Part shown: positions 34,761 through 42,735 of the stretch, one piece after another
Layout: each line of letters starts with the position of its first letter
How positions within the stretch are numbered: position 1 is the stretch's first letter
Source: Streptomyces venezuelae
GTDB taxonomy: Bacteria; Actinomycetota; Actinomycetes; Streptomycetales; Streptomycetaceae
DNA length: 64,000 bases
Direction of reading: 5' to 3'
NCBI RefSeq assembly: GCF_008642355.1
Contig: NZ_CP029193.1
Span: forward strand, 5,976,001-6,040,000
The notes under the pieces: generated by a model
Seen by the model: the letters and a program-made list of their open reading frames with translations, nothing else
What the model was told of the DNA's origin: nothing
Database searches by the model: none
Program-made: the position numbers and the translations under genes

Positions 34761-34980
34761 CCGCTCCGGCGGACCAGTCGCAGCGACGGCGGTCGTGCAG
34801 GGCCTTCCGGGTGCCCTTGAGGATGCGTGGCGAGGCGTCCGCCGGCGTGCAGTGGAAGGCGAGCCCGATGACCGCCGTGCCGAGCGACCGCTCGCCGCGT
34901 GCGTAGGCGGCGTCCCACTCGGCTGGGTCATCCATGCCGAGCATGCCTTCGGCGGTCTCCCAGTTCCAGGTGGGTGGCAT
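34702..34980 (-). CDS. Short hypothetical protein, possibly truncated
   Basis: A frame starting MPPTWNWETAEGMLGMDDPA that continues EWDAAYARGERSLGTAVIGL and AFHCTPADASPRIL with good Streptomyces codon bias. It then becomes Arg/Ala/Pro-rich and runs 59 bases into the convergent binding-protein gene. The first 60 residues look like the start of a longer conserved protein (Trp-rich helix, acidic segment). The remainder does not, so this may be the 5' remnant of a gene. No function recognised. Confidence 0.4.
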   Translation of the reverse strand: MPPTWNWETAEGMLGMDDPAEWDAAYARGERSLGTAVIGLAFHCTPADASPRILKGTRKALHDRRRCDWSAGAATAPPARSTASRTPSAPST

Positions 34981-34993
34981 GCGCGGCCTCGTG

Positions 34994-35686
34994 TCAGGCG
35001 GTCTCGGGAAGGCGGCGGAGGCCGTGCAGGGTGTCGATGCGGTTTGTTGTGATCGCGTCGGCGCCCGCGTCGATCAGGCGGCGCATCGAACGGCGGGTGT
35101 CCGGGGTCCAGGCCGAGACGAGCAGGCCCTGGCGGTGCACGTGGAGCGTCAGTTCGCGGTCGATCAGCGGGAAGCGGTAGTTGAGCCAGCGCGGCTTCAC
35201 CGCGTCCAGGAGGACCGGGCGTGGCGGGGCCTTGGTCGTCCAGGTCAGCGCGATCTCCGCGGCCGGATCCGCCTCGCGCACGGCGAGCATCGTCCGCCCG
35301 CCCGCGCAGTAGTACACCCGCTCCGCCGCGCCGCACTCCGCGACGACGCCGACGACCGTGCGCACGGCGTCGTATGTCGCTCCCGGCAGGTCGATCATGA
35401 GCCGGTGCCCCTCCGTGGCCGCGAGGGCGGCGGCGAGGGTCGGGACGCCGCCCTCGGTGAGTCCCTCGACCTCCGCGGAGGACAGAGCGGCGAGCGGCCG
35501 CTCGTACCCCCACAGGCGTTTCAGGGTCGGGTCGTGCAGCAGGACGGGTACGCCGTCGCCGCTCAGGCGGACGTCGATCTCCACCGCGTCCGCGCCCCGG
35601 TCGAACGCGGAGCGCAGGGACGGGAGGGTGTTCTCGCGGACGCGGTAGGGATCGCCTCGGTGGGCCACAGCAGTCACGGTGTGCAT
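34994..35686 (-). CDS. Glycerophosphodiester phosphodiesterase
   Basis: Hydrolyses glycerophosphodiesters to glycerol-3-phosphate and an alcohol (230 aa). The GDPD barrel starts VAHRGDPYRVRENTLPSLRSA, with EIDVRLSGDGVPVLLHDPTL containing the metal ligands Glu/Asp and the second catalytic His. The end TRRSMRRLIDAGADAITTNR is typical. There is no signal peptide, so it should act in the cytoplasm on scavenged lipid headgroups. It is downstream of and on the same strand as the adenosine deaminase gene, 54 bases apart, possibly co-transcribed. Confidence 0.93.
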   Translation of the reverse strand: MHTVTAVAHRGDPYRVRENTLPSLRSAFDRGADAVEIDVRLSGDGVPVLLHDPTLKRLWGYERPLAALSSAEVEGLTEGGVPTLAAALAATEGHRLMIDLPGATYDAVRTVVGVVAECGAAERVYYCAGGRTMLAVREADPAAEIALTWTTKAPPRPVLLDAVKPRWLNYRFPLIDRELTLHVHRQGLLVSAWTPDTRRSMRRLIDAGADAITTNRIDTLHGLRRLPETA

Positions 35687-35740
35687 GGGTCCATTGTGGT
35701 CACGGGACGCGGACGGGTACGTGGATTGCGGGTGCGTGGA

Positions 35741-36802
35741 TCACGGGGCGAGCCACGTGTCCGTGTACGTGTCGATCTCGGCCGCGATCCGCGCCTTGCC
35801 CGCCGGGTCGAGGAAGGACGCCTCGACGGCGTTCTTGGCGAGATCCGCGATGCCGCGCTCGTCGAGACCGAGGAGACGGGCCGCGACGGCGTACTCCTCG
35901 TTCAGGTCCGTGCCGAACATCGGCGGGTCGTCGGAGTTGATCGTGACGGTCACCCCGGCCTCGACGAACTGCCTGATCGGGTGCTCGTCGAGGGTGCTGA
36001 CGGCGCGGGTCGCGATGTTCGAGGTCGGGCAGACCTCAAGCGGGATGCCGTGCTCGGCGAGGTGGGCGAGAAGCTTGGGGTCCTGCGCGGAGGCCGTGCC
36101 GTGGCCGATGCGCTCGGCGCCCAGGTGGACGAGGGCGTCCCAGACGGTCTCGGGGCCCGTCGTCTCGCCGGCGTGCGGGACCGAGTGCAGGCCCGCCGCG
36201 ATCGCCCGGTCGAAGTACGGCTTGAACTGCGGGCGCGGCACGCCGATCTCGGGCCCGCCGAGCCCGAAGGAGACCAGGCCCTCGGGGCGCAGCTTGTCGG
36301 TGGTGGCGAGGCGGAGCGTTTCCGCGGCCGACTCGAGCCCGGCTTCGCCGGGGATGTCGAAGCACCAGCGCAGCACGGTGCCGAACTCCTTCTCGGCGGC
36401 CGTGCGGGCGTCCTCGATGGCGTCCATGAAGGCGCGGTCGTCGATGCCGCGGCGCACGGAGGAGTAGGGGGTGATGGTCAGCTCGGCGTAGCGGACGTTC
36501 TGCCGCGCCATGTCGCGGGCCACCTCGTACGTGAGGAGACGGACGTCCTCCGGGGTGCGGATCAGGTCCACGACGGACAGGTAGACCTGGATGAAGTGCG
36601 CGAAGTCCGTGAACGTGAAGTAGTCGGCGAGCGCCTCCGGGTCGGTCGGCACCGAGGAGTCGGGGTGCCGGGCTGCCAGCTCGGAGACGATGCGGGGGGA
36701 GGCCGAGCCGACGTGGTGCACGTGCAGTTCCGCCTTGGGCAGTCCGGCGATGAAGGCGTGCGCATCTCTGGCGGGCGCGGCTGCGGTCTGCTGCTCGGTC
36801 AC
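35741..36802 (-). CDS. add: Adenosine deaminase
   Basis: Zinc hydrolase converting adenosine to inosine (353 aa). Metal and catalytic motifs: HVH in KAELHVHHVGSASP, HAGE, GHGTASAQDP and the SDDPPMFGTDL segment carrying the active-site aspartates; CPTSN is also present. The residues after HVH (His-Val-Gly-Ser) differ from the more common Leu-Asp/Glu-Gly, a variant I associate with actinobacterial homologues. The GTG at 36802 has GGGGAGGAAACC just upstream and is far better than the in-frame codon at 36928, which would add a non-homologous leader. It diverges from the DUF4190 gene. Confidence 0.9.
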   Translation of the reverse strand: MTEQQTAAAPARDAHAFIAGLPKAELHVHHVGSASPRIVSELAARHPDSSVPTDPEALADYFTFTDFAHFIQVYLSVVDLIRTPEDVRLLTYEVARDMARQNVRYAELTITPYSSVRRGIDDRAFMDAIEDARTAAEKEFGTVLRWCFDIPGEAGLESAAETLRLATTDKLRPEGLVSFGLGGPEIGVPRPQFKPYFDRAIAAGLHSVPHAGETTGPETVWDALVHLGAERIGHGTASAQDPKLLAHLAEHGIPLEVCPTSNIATRAVSTLDEHPIRQFVEAGVTVTINSDDPPMFGTDLNEEYAVAARLLGLDERGIADLAKNAVEASFLDPAGKARIAAEIDTYTDTWLAP

Positions 36803-36926
36803 GGTTTCCTCCCCAGGAACGGGTTTGATCGGCTGATCGGGGTGTCGGGGATCATCGTAGGCGCCGGTCGGCGTGGCGAAAGCGGGGGCCGTAGCATGAC
36901 GGAACGTACGAAAGAGGTGACCCGTC

Positions 36927-37688
36927 ATGTCCGCGAAGTCCGAGGACGACGCCGTGCCCGACGCGGGTGGCGCGGAGGGCGCGGGGGCGCCGCAGGAACG
37001 TGATCCTTGGGCGCCGCCCGCGGAGGACCGGTCGGGGAGTGCTTCGCCAGGGGGTTTCTCGCCAGGGGGTGTCTGGCCAGGAGGTGCCTCGGGGCCGGTG
37101 CCGCCGCCCGGCGTGCCGACCGGCGGGGCGGAAGGTGTCGGCAGCCCCTTCGCCGCGCCCGGTGAGCCGGTGCCGCCGCCTCCCGTCTCGCCGGACGGGC
37201 CCGGGCAGATGCCGTACGCGGCTCCGGGGCAGGTGCCGTACGGGGCTCCGGGGCAGGTGCCGTACGGGTACCCGGGCCAGGGCTACCCGGGGTACCAGGG
37301 TTCTCACGGCTATCCCGGGTACGGGTGGCCCGCCATGCCCATGGCCCCCGCGAACGGCATGGGCGTCACCGCGCTCGTCCTCGGGATCATCGCCGCCGCC
37401 GGGTTCTGTCTCTGGCCGCTGGCGATCGTCCTCGGCATCCTCGCGGTGATCTTCGGAGCCGTGGGACGCGGCAAGGCACGGAGGGGCGAGGCGACGAACG
37501 GCGGGCAGGCCCTCGCCGGGATCATCTGCGGAGCCGCGGGCATCGTCCTCGGCGTGGCACTGCTGGTGGTCCTCATCGTCGTGCCGGACGAGGACCCGGA
37601 CGCGGGGTCCACGCGGGACGACGACCCGGGATATTCGGCCGCGGCGGCCCCCTCCGCGGTGGGACCGGGCCTCACCCTCCGTACGTAG
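36927..37688 (+). CDS. DUF4190 membrane protein with Pro/Gly/Tyr-rich N-terminus
   Basis: A 253-residue protein in which the first 140 residues are a low-complexity Pro/Gly/Gln/Tyr segment (GQVPYGAP, GYPGYQGSHGYPGYG). Two membrane helices follow, around GVTALVLGIIAAAGFCLWPL and ALAGIICGAAGIVLGVALL, separated by a basic GRGKARRGEATN. This is the DUF4190 layout, common and uncharacterised in actinobacteria. AAAGAGGTG precedes the ATG at 36927. Its last 17 bases overlap the convergent MocR-type gene. Confidence 0.88.
   Translation: MSAKSEDDAVPDAGGAEGAGAPQERDPWAPPAEDRSGSASPGGFSPGGVWPGGASGPVPPPGVPTGGAEGVGSPFAAPGEPVPPPPVSPDGPGQMPYAAPGQVPYGAPGQVPYGYPGQGYPGYQGSHGYPGYGWPAMPMAPANGMGVTALVLGIIAAAGFCLWPLAIVLGILAVIFGAVGRGKARRGEATNGGQALAGIICGAAGIVLGVALLVVLIVVPDEDPDAGSTRDDDPGYSAAAAPSAVGPGLTLRT
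37220..37267 (+). repeat. 24-base tandem repeat coding for GQVPY units
   Basis: Two identical units (37220-37243, 37244-37267, each GGCTCCGGGGCAGG then TGCCGTACGG) encode APGQVPYG repeats in the DUF4190 protein; a third, diverged unit precedes them. Confidence 0.85.
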
Positions 37689-38991
37689 CCTCCGACTCGC
37701 CGAGCACCGCCGCGAAGTCCGCGGCGAGACGTCCCGCGTCCGCCGGCCCGAGCGCGGACGCGGTGATGCGCACCCCCGTGGGCGCGGCGATGCGGAACCG
37801 TGCCCCCGCTGCCACCCACCACCCGCGCGACCGCAACCCGTTGACGGCCGCCGACTCGTCCCGCACGGGCACCCACACGTTCATCCCGCTCGCGCCCCGC
37901 GCCGCGATCCCGTGCCCCGCGAGTTCCCGGATCAGCGCCGCGCGCCGCTCCCCGTAGACGCGCTCGGCACGGCGCACCACCTCGCGGGCCGCGGGGTCGG
38001 CCATTGTCCGCTCGACCGTCTCCTGCAGTACGTGGCTCACCCACCCCGAGGTGAGCAGCATCCGCCCCTCGTGCCTGGCCAGCGTGGTGGCGTCGCAGGC
38101 GAGTGCCGCCCAGCGCAGGTCGACGCTCAAGTGTTTCGACACGGTGCGGACCTGCGCCCAGCGCGGGAGTCCGCCGGTCGCCAGTGAGTGCGGGGCCGCC
38201 CCCGCGATGTCCGCGTTGTGGTCGTCCTCGACGACGAGTACGTCCGGGTGTCCGGCGAGGGCGTCGAGCAGCGCGTCGCGTCGCTCCGCGGTGAAGTGGC
38301 CGCCCACCGGGTTCTGCCCCCGAGGGCTGCACACCAGCGCCCGCGCACCCGCCCGCAGCGCCCCGCGCAGCGCCTCCGGCCTGATGCCCTCGTCGTCCAC
38401 GGCCACCGGCGCCATGCGCAGGCCCAACGCCGGTACCAGGTCGAGGAGATGGTGGAAGCCGGGGTCCTCCACGGCCACCGTGTCGCCCGGCTTCAGCTCC
38501 ACCGAGAGCAACCGGGCCATGCAGTCCAGCGCGCCGTGCGCGAACGTCACGCCGCTGTCCGGCACTCCGTCCCGTGCGAACCACTCCCGGGCCCGCTCCT
38601 CCAGACCGGCGAGGCGCGGTGACCCGCGGTGCGAGCCGTTCACCGGCTCCACCCGGGCGGGCGGCAGCAGGACCGGGAGGAGTTCCGGGTCCGGGTGGCC
38701 GCCCGCGAGATCGCGCACCCCCTGGGGTGCCTTCGGCGGCCTGCGGGTGCCGACCGCCGGGGCCTGCGCCACGACCGTTCCGCCCCGGCCGCGCGTCACG
38801 ACGATGCCGCGCTGCCGCAGTTCTTTGTAGGCCGTCGCCACCGTGCCGGCGCTGACCCCCAGGTCGTCGGCGAGCCTGCGCACCGGGGGCAGTGCGGCGC
38901 CCGGCGCCAAACCGCCGTCGGCCACGGCCTGTTCGACCGAAGCGGTGATTCCCTTGGCGGTCGAGCCGCTGATCACATATTGTGCTGCCAC
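37672..38991 (-). CDS. MocR-type regulator (GntR HTH fused to aminotransferase fold)
   Basis: A 439-residue PdxR/MocR-like protein. The N-terminal GntR winged helix (LPPVRRLADDLGVSAGTVAT, then AYKELRQRGIVVTRGRGGT) is joined to a class I aminotransferase domain. There the PLP-lysine motif VSKHLSVDLRW, GQNPVGG and VVEDDHNADI are present. Such proteins use PLP or an amino compound as effector. The GTG at 38991 is preferred because an earlier in-frame ATG (39015) would place the start within the palindromic operator. It is transcribed away from an MFS exporter gene and probably regulates it. Confidence 0.9.
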   Translation of the reverse strand: MAAQYVISGSTAKGITASVEQAVADGGLAPGAALPPVRRLADDLGVSAGTVATAYKELRQRGIVVTRGRGGTVVAQAPAVGTRRPPKAPQGVRDLAGGHPDPELLPVLLPPARVEPVNGSHRGSPRLAGLEERAREWFARDGVPDSGVTFAHGALDCMARLLSVELKPGDTVAVEDPGFHHLLDLVPALGLRMAPVAVDDEGIRPEALRGALRAGARALVCSPRGQNPVGGHFTAERRDALLDALAGHPDVLVVEDDHNADIAGAAPHSLATGGLPRWAQVRTVSKHLSVDLRWAALACDATTLARHEGRMLLTSGWVSHVLQETVERTMADPAAREVVRRAERVYGERRAALIRELAGHGIAARGASGMNVWVPVRDESAAVNGLRSRGWWVAAGARFRIAAPTGVRITASALGPADAGRLAADFAAVLGESEATYGG

Positions 38992-39002
38992 GTAAACAAT
39001 TA

Positions 39003-39014
39003 TGTACCGGTACA
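39003..39014. promoter_or_regulatory. 12-base perfect palindrome between MocR and MFS genes
   Basis: TGTACCGGTACA is self-complementary and lies in the 46-base gap between the two divergent starts, embedded in an A/T-rich patch. It is the best candidate operator for the MocR-type regulator. Confidence 0.6.
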
Positions 39015-39037
39015 AATGAGAGCGTCAAGGGGGACGG

Positions 39038-40411
39038 GTGAGCCTCAGGCGGAAACGGTCCGCGCTGTACGCACGCATACCGGGGGGCGCCGACGGTCGG
39101 CGCATGCTCTGGATCGCTCTGATCAACAAGATGGGAACCGGTCTCTGGATGGGGGCGGCCGCCCTCTACTTCACTCTGGTCGCCGGGCTCTCCGTCGCCG
39201 AAGTGGGGATGCTCCTCGGAGTCTCCGGCGCCGTCGGCATCGCGGGCGCGCCGCTCGCGGGCCACCTCGCCGACCGCTTCCCGGTCACCCGCATCCTCAT
39301 CGGCGCCCAACTCCAGCAGGCCGTGGCGCTGTTGGCGCTGCTCACGACGGACGACTTCGCGCTGCTCCTGCTGTACTCGGCCGTCAACAGCCTCGCCGAC
39401 CGCGGCGCCAACGTCCTCACCAAGCTGTACGCCGCCCGCATCGCGGGCCGGGACCGCACCAGGTACCAGGCCGTGCAGCGCACCGTCTCCAACGCGGGCT
39501 GGGCCGTCGGCGGTCTCGCCGGAGCGTGCGCCCTCGCCGTCGGCACCACGCACGCCTACCAGGCGCTGCTCCTCGGCAACGTGGTCAGCTTCCTCGCCGC
39601 CGCGGCCCTCACCCTGCGGTGCGCGGAGCCTCCGTCGCCGTCCCGCGTGGTGTCCGGCTCACCGACGGCCACACCCGGCTCGATCACGGCCACACCCGGC
39701 TCGCCTGCCGCCGCACCCGGGTCGACCACGGACGCATCCGGAGCGACCACCGCCCCCGGACCGGCCTCCAACCCCTGGCGCGACCGCTCCTTCCTGCTCT
39801 TCACCGTGACCGAGGCGGCGCTCTTCCTCGACGACGCGGTGCTCCAGGTCGGCATCCCCCTGTGGATCGTCCACGCCACCGATGCCCCGCACGGTCTCGC
39901 TCCGCTCCTCATGGTGCTCAACTGCGTGCTGGTCGTGGGCTGTCAGGTCCCGCTGTCCCGGTTCGGCAGCACGCCGGAGCGGGCCCGCGCACTGCTCGTC
40001 CCGCTCGCGGTCTGCTTCGTCGTCGGGTGTGCCGCCCTGACCGTCTCGGCGCTCGGCGGGACGGGAGTGGCCGTCGCCGCGCTCACGGCCGCCGCGATCG
40101 CCCTGACCTTCGCCGAGATACTCCACGCCATCGCGTCCTGGGAGCTCTCGATCGCGCTGGCGCCCGGCGACGCGCAGGGCGCCTACCTCGGCGTCCACGG
40201 CCTGTCCTCGTCGGCGCAGCGCAGCGGCGGTCCGCTCCTGGTCACCACGGTGATCGCGGCGGGCCCGCTCGCCTGGCCGGTCCTCGGGGCGGGGGTGATC
40301 GTGACGGTGGCGGCGCAGAGCCGTCTCGTGCGGAGGCGGTTGGAGCGGCAGCGCGCCGAGGTGAGTCGGGCCTCGGACGGCCGCGCCGTGGGGGTGCATC
40401 CGGCGGGCTAG
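39038..40411 (+). CDS. MFS transporter
   Basis: A 457-residue major facilitator protein with about twelve membrane helices. The loop between helices 2 and 3 has the MFS A-like motif GHLADRFPVTRIL, after GVSGAVGIAGAPLA. The central cytoplasmic loop (about 200-245) is a Ser/Thr/Pro/Ala-rich repeat made of ATPGS-type units, coded by imperfect tandem DNA repeats around 39655-39730. GTG at 39038 follows GGGACGG. Divergence from a MocR-type regulator suggests inducible export of a small molecule, identity unknown. The end overlaps the convergent NADAR gene by four bases. Confidence 0.87.
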   Translation: MSLRRKRSALYARIPGGADGRRMLWIALINKMGTGLWMGAAALYFTLVAGLSVAEVGMLLGVSGAVGIAGAPLAGHLADRFPVTRILIGAQLQQAVALLALLTTDDFALLLLYSAVNSLADRGANVLTKLYAARIAGRDRTRYQAVQRTVSNAGWAVGGLAGACALAVGTTHAYQALLLGNVVSFLAAAALTLRCAEPPSPSRVVSGSPTATPGSITATPGSPAAAPGSTTDASGATTAPGPASNPWRDRSFLLFTVTEAALFLDDAVLQVGIPLWIVHATDAPHGLAPLLMVLNCVLVVGCQVPLSRFGSTPERARALLVPLAVCFVVGCAALTVSALGGTGVAVAALTAAAIALTFAEILHAIASWELSIALAPGDAQGAYLGVHGLSSSAQRSGGPLLVTTVIAAGPLAWPVLGAGVIVTVAAQSRLVRRRLERQRAEVSRASDGRAVGVHPAG

Positions 40412-40956
40412 ACCCGGTCCCGTGCCTCCATCAGCGCGAACCCCAGCAGGTTCGGGCCCCGCCACTTCGCGGGGTCCTCTGCCCGAGGGTCGTCGGCCGC
40501 CAGGCCGATGCCCCAGATCCGGTCCAGCGGGCTCGCCTCGACCAGCACACGTCGGCCCGTCCCCACGAGGAAGTCCCGCAGTGCGGGGTCCGACGCGAAC
40601 TTGTGTGTGCTGCCCGCGACCACGACGGCGAAGCGCTCGCGGGCCCATGTCTCGTCGTCGAAGTGCCGGACGAGGCGGCCCGCGTTCTTCGCCTCCGCCG
40701 GGGTGCGCGCCGCGAGGACCGCCCGCTCGGCGTCCGCGTCGTCGAAGAGGCGGGCCTTGGCCGCCATCATCCAGTGCTCCGCCGTCGCGTACTCCACGCC
40801 GTCGACCGTGAACGGCGACGGCCACCACTGACTCAGGCAGCTCGGGCCCAGCGTGCGGTCCCGACGCGGGGTGTGGCCCCAGAAGCGCAGGTACTTCACC
40901 TTCTCGCCCGCGCGCACCGCGCCGACCAGCGCCTCCACCGAGTCGATCTTCGCCAT
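40408..40956 (-). CDS. NADAR family protein (DUF1768)
   Basis: A 182-residue NADAR-domain protein. Family members act on ADP-ribose-type or riboflavin-pathway N-glycosides, and some reverse ADP-ribosylation. Recognisable segments are KVKYLRFWGHTPRRD, CLSQWWPSPFTVDGVEYATA, EHWMMAAKARLF and DRIWGIGLAADDP. ATG at 40956 gives the typical start MAKIDSVEAL; an in-frame start ten codons earlier is less likely. It stands alone, convergent with the MFS gene, with no toxin or macrodomain partner visible. Confidence 0.9.
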   Translation of the reverse strand: MAKIDSVEALVGAVRAGEKVKYLRFWGHTPRRDRTLGPSCLSQWWPSPFTVDGVEYATAEHWMMAAKARLFDDADAERAVLAARTPAEAKNAGRLVRHFDDETWARERFAVVVAGSTHKFASDPALRDFLVGTGRRVLVEASPLDRIWGIGLAADDPRAEDPAKWRGPNLLGFALMEARDRV

Positions 40957-41028
40957 GCATGCGAGTCTGGCACGCACCACTGACATTCCGTCCTGGGTTT
41001 TCCGGGTCGACTCGACACCTGGTCGACA

Positions 41029-41064
41029 GATTCCGTCGCGTAACCAAAAGGCAACAACGGAATC
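41029..41064. promoter_or_regulatory. Inverted repeat upstream of the polyamine transport operon
   Basis: GATTCCGT (41029-41036) and ACGGAATC (41057-41064) are exact inverted copies, 20 bases apart. They lie directly upstream of a candidate promoter. GGTCGAC also occurs twice just before them (about 41005-41027). Plausible regulator-binding site. Confidence 0.45.
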
Positions 41065-41066
41065 AC

Positions 41067-41095
41067 TTGTTGGACTATCACTGCTCTGTCAGGAT
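41067..41095 (+). promoter_or_regulatory. Candidate promoter of the ALDH-pot operon
   Basis: TTGTTG (41067-41072) and CAGGAT (41090-41095) with a 17-base spacer fit a weak sigma70-type promoter 68 bases before the first gene of the operon. Confidence 0.4.
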
Positions 41096-41163
41096 CGGCA
41101 CTCAAATCGATCCGGAGCTACGCCGACCCCCGCGGGACGGGGCGGGCGGCGGAGGAGAGCGTC

Positions 41164-42666
41164 ATGCACAACTTCCAGGCGCAGGACCACTTCGCGGACG
41201 GTGCGCAGTACATCGCCGGGCGGCTGACCAAGGGCACGTCCGGCACCTCCCACGCGGTGGTCGACCCCGCCACCGGCGACGAGGTCCTCACGTACGAGCC
41301 GGCCGGAACCGACGACGTGGACGCCGCCGTCGCCGCGGCCGCCGACGCGTTCCCCGGGTGGGCGGGCGCCACCCCGGGCGAGCGCTCCGAGGCCCTGCAC
41401 CGGTTCGCGGGCGTCCTGGCGGAGCGTGCCGAGGAGATCGCGCAGGCCGAGTCGTTGCAGTGCGGCAAGCCGATCAAGCTGAGCCGGGAGTTCGACGTGC
41501 CCGGGACCGTCGACAACGCCGCGTTCTTCGCGGGCGCGGCGCGCCACCTCCAGGGCCAGTCGGCCGGCGAGTACACCGGTGACCACACCTCGTACGTACG
41601 CCGTGAGCCCATCGGCGTCGTCGGGTCCATCGCTCCCTGGAACTACCCGCTCCAGATGGCCGCCTGGAAGATCCTCCCGGCGATCGCCGCGGGCAACACC
41701 ATCGTCCTCAAGCCCGCCGAGCTCACCCCCTTCACCTCCCTCCTCTTCGCGCAGGCCGCGACCGAGGCGGGCATCCCCGACGGTGTCGTCAACATCGTCA
41801 CGGGCGCGGGGAAGGACGCCGGTGAGCATCTGGTCGGGCACCCCGATGTCGCCATGACGTCCTTCACCGGGTCCACCGCCGTCGGCAAACGCGTCGCCGA
41901 GATCGCCACCGCCACCGTCAAGCGGCTGCACCTGGAGCTCGGCGGCAAGGCGCCCTTCGTCGTCTTCGACGACGCCGACCTCGACGCCGCCGTGCACGGC
42001 GCGGTCGCCGGGGCGCTCATCAACTCCGGGCAGGACTGCACGGCCGCCACGCGCGCGTACGTGCAACGCCCGCTCTACGAAGCCTTCGTGCAGGGCGTCG
42101 CCGACCTCATGGAGAGCGTGCGGCTCGGCGACCCCTTCGACCCGAGCACCGACATGGGGCCGCTCATCTCGCACGCGCACCGCGACCGCGTCGCGGGATT
42201 CGTCGACCGGGCCCGCTCCTACGCGCGCGTGGTGACCGGCGGCGAAGCGCTCCAGCACCCCGGCGCGTACTACAAACCCACCCTCATCGCCGACGCCGCG
42301 CAGGACAGCGAGATCGTGCAGTCCGAGATCTTCGGACCCGTCCTCGTCGTACTGCCCTTCGACAGCGACGACGAGGGCATCCGGCTTGCCAACGACACCC
42401 CCTACGGCCTCGCCGCCTCCGCCTGGAGCCGCGACGTGTTCCGCGCCAACCGCGCGACCCGTGAGATCAAGGCGGGCTGCGTGTGGGTCAACGACCACAT
42501 CCCGATCCTCAGCGAGATGCCGCACGGCGGCTACAAGGCATCCGGCTACGGAAAGGACATGTCCGCGTACTCATTCGAGGAGTACACGCAGGTCAAGCAC
42601 GTCATGTTCGACAACACGGCGGTCGCCCGCAAGGACTGGCACCGCACGATCTTCGGGGACCGGTAG
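41164..42666 (+). CDS. Gamma-aminobutyraldehyde dehydrogenase-type enzyme (paralogue 2)
   Basis: A 500-residue aldehyde dehydrogenase. The catalytic residues are Glu258 in LELGGKAPFVVF and Cys292 in NSGQDCTAATRAY; SIAPWNYPLQMAAWK and MPHGGYKASGYGKDMSAYSF are family segments. It is closely related to the enzyme at 29178-30617. GGAGGAGAG immediately before the ATG at 41164 is a strong ribosome site. It leads an operon of a polyamine-binding protein, potABC-type genes and an FAD oxidoreductase, so oxidation of aminobutyraldehyde to GABA is strongly suggested. Confidence 0.92.
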   Translation: MHNFQAQDHFADGAQYIAGRLTKGTSGTSHAVVDPATGDEVLTYEPAGTDDVDAAVAAAADAFPGWAGATPGERSEALHRFAGVLAERAEEIAQAESLQCGKPIKLSREFDVPGTVDNAAFFAGAARHLQGQSAGEYTGDHTSYVRREPIGVVGSIAPWNYPLQMAAWKILPAIAAGNTIVLKPAELTPFTSLLFAQAATEAGIPDGVVNIVTGAGKDAGEHLVGHPDVAMTSFTGSTAVGKRVAEIATATVKRLHLELGGKAPFVVFDDADLDAAVHGAVAGALINSGQDCTAATRAYVQRPLYEAFVQGVADLMESVRLGDPFDPSTDMGPLISHAHRDRVAGFVDRARSYARVVTGGEALQHPGAYYKPTLIADAAQDSEIVQSEIFGPVLVVLPFDSDDEGIRLANDTPYGLAASAWSRDVFRANRATREIKAGCVWVNDHIPILSEMPHGGYKASGYGKDMSAYSFEEYTQVKHVMFDNTAVARKDWHRTIFGDR

Positions 42667-42735
42667 TCACGCAGCCACGTCGTCACAGGCCGCGTGACCG
42701 GCGGCCGCCTTCCTCCCGAAAGGGCAACCACGCGT

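Noticed and set aside
34761..34985. A riboswitch or attenuator between PotD-1 and GDPD.
   Set aside because: No conserved aptamer blocks or strong stems were seen; the segment instead has protein-like codon use on the minus strand.
29142..35513. A 2123-codon open frame on the minus strand.
   Set aside because: It runs antisense through the ALDH, RING-like and PotD-like genes, has no domain, and its composition is what a GC-rich opposite frame gives. The plus-strand genes have clear motifs.
39655..39730. Frameshift or insertion in the MFS central loop.
   Set aside because: The Ser/Thr/Pro repeats stay in frame and lie in a cytoplasmic loop, where length variation is tolerated.
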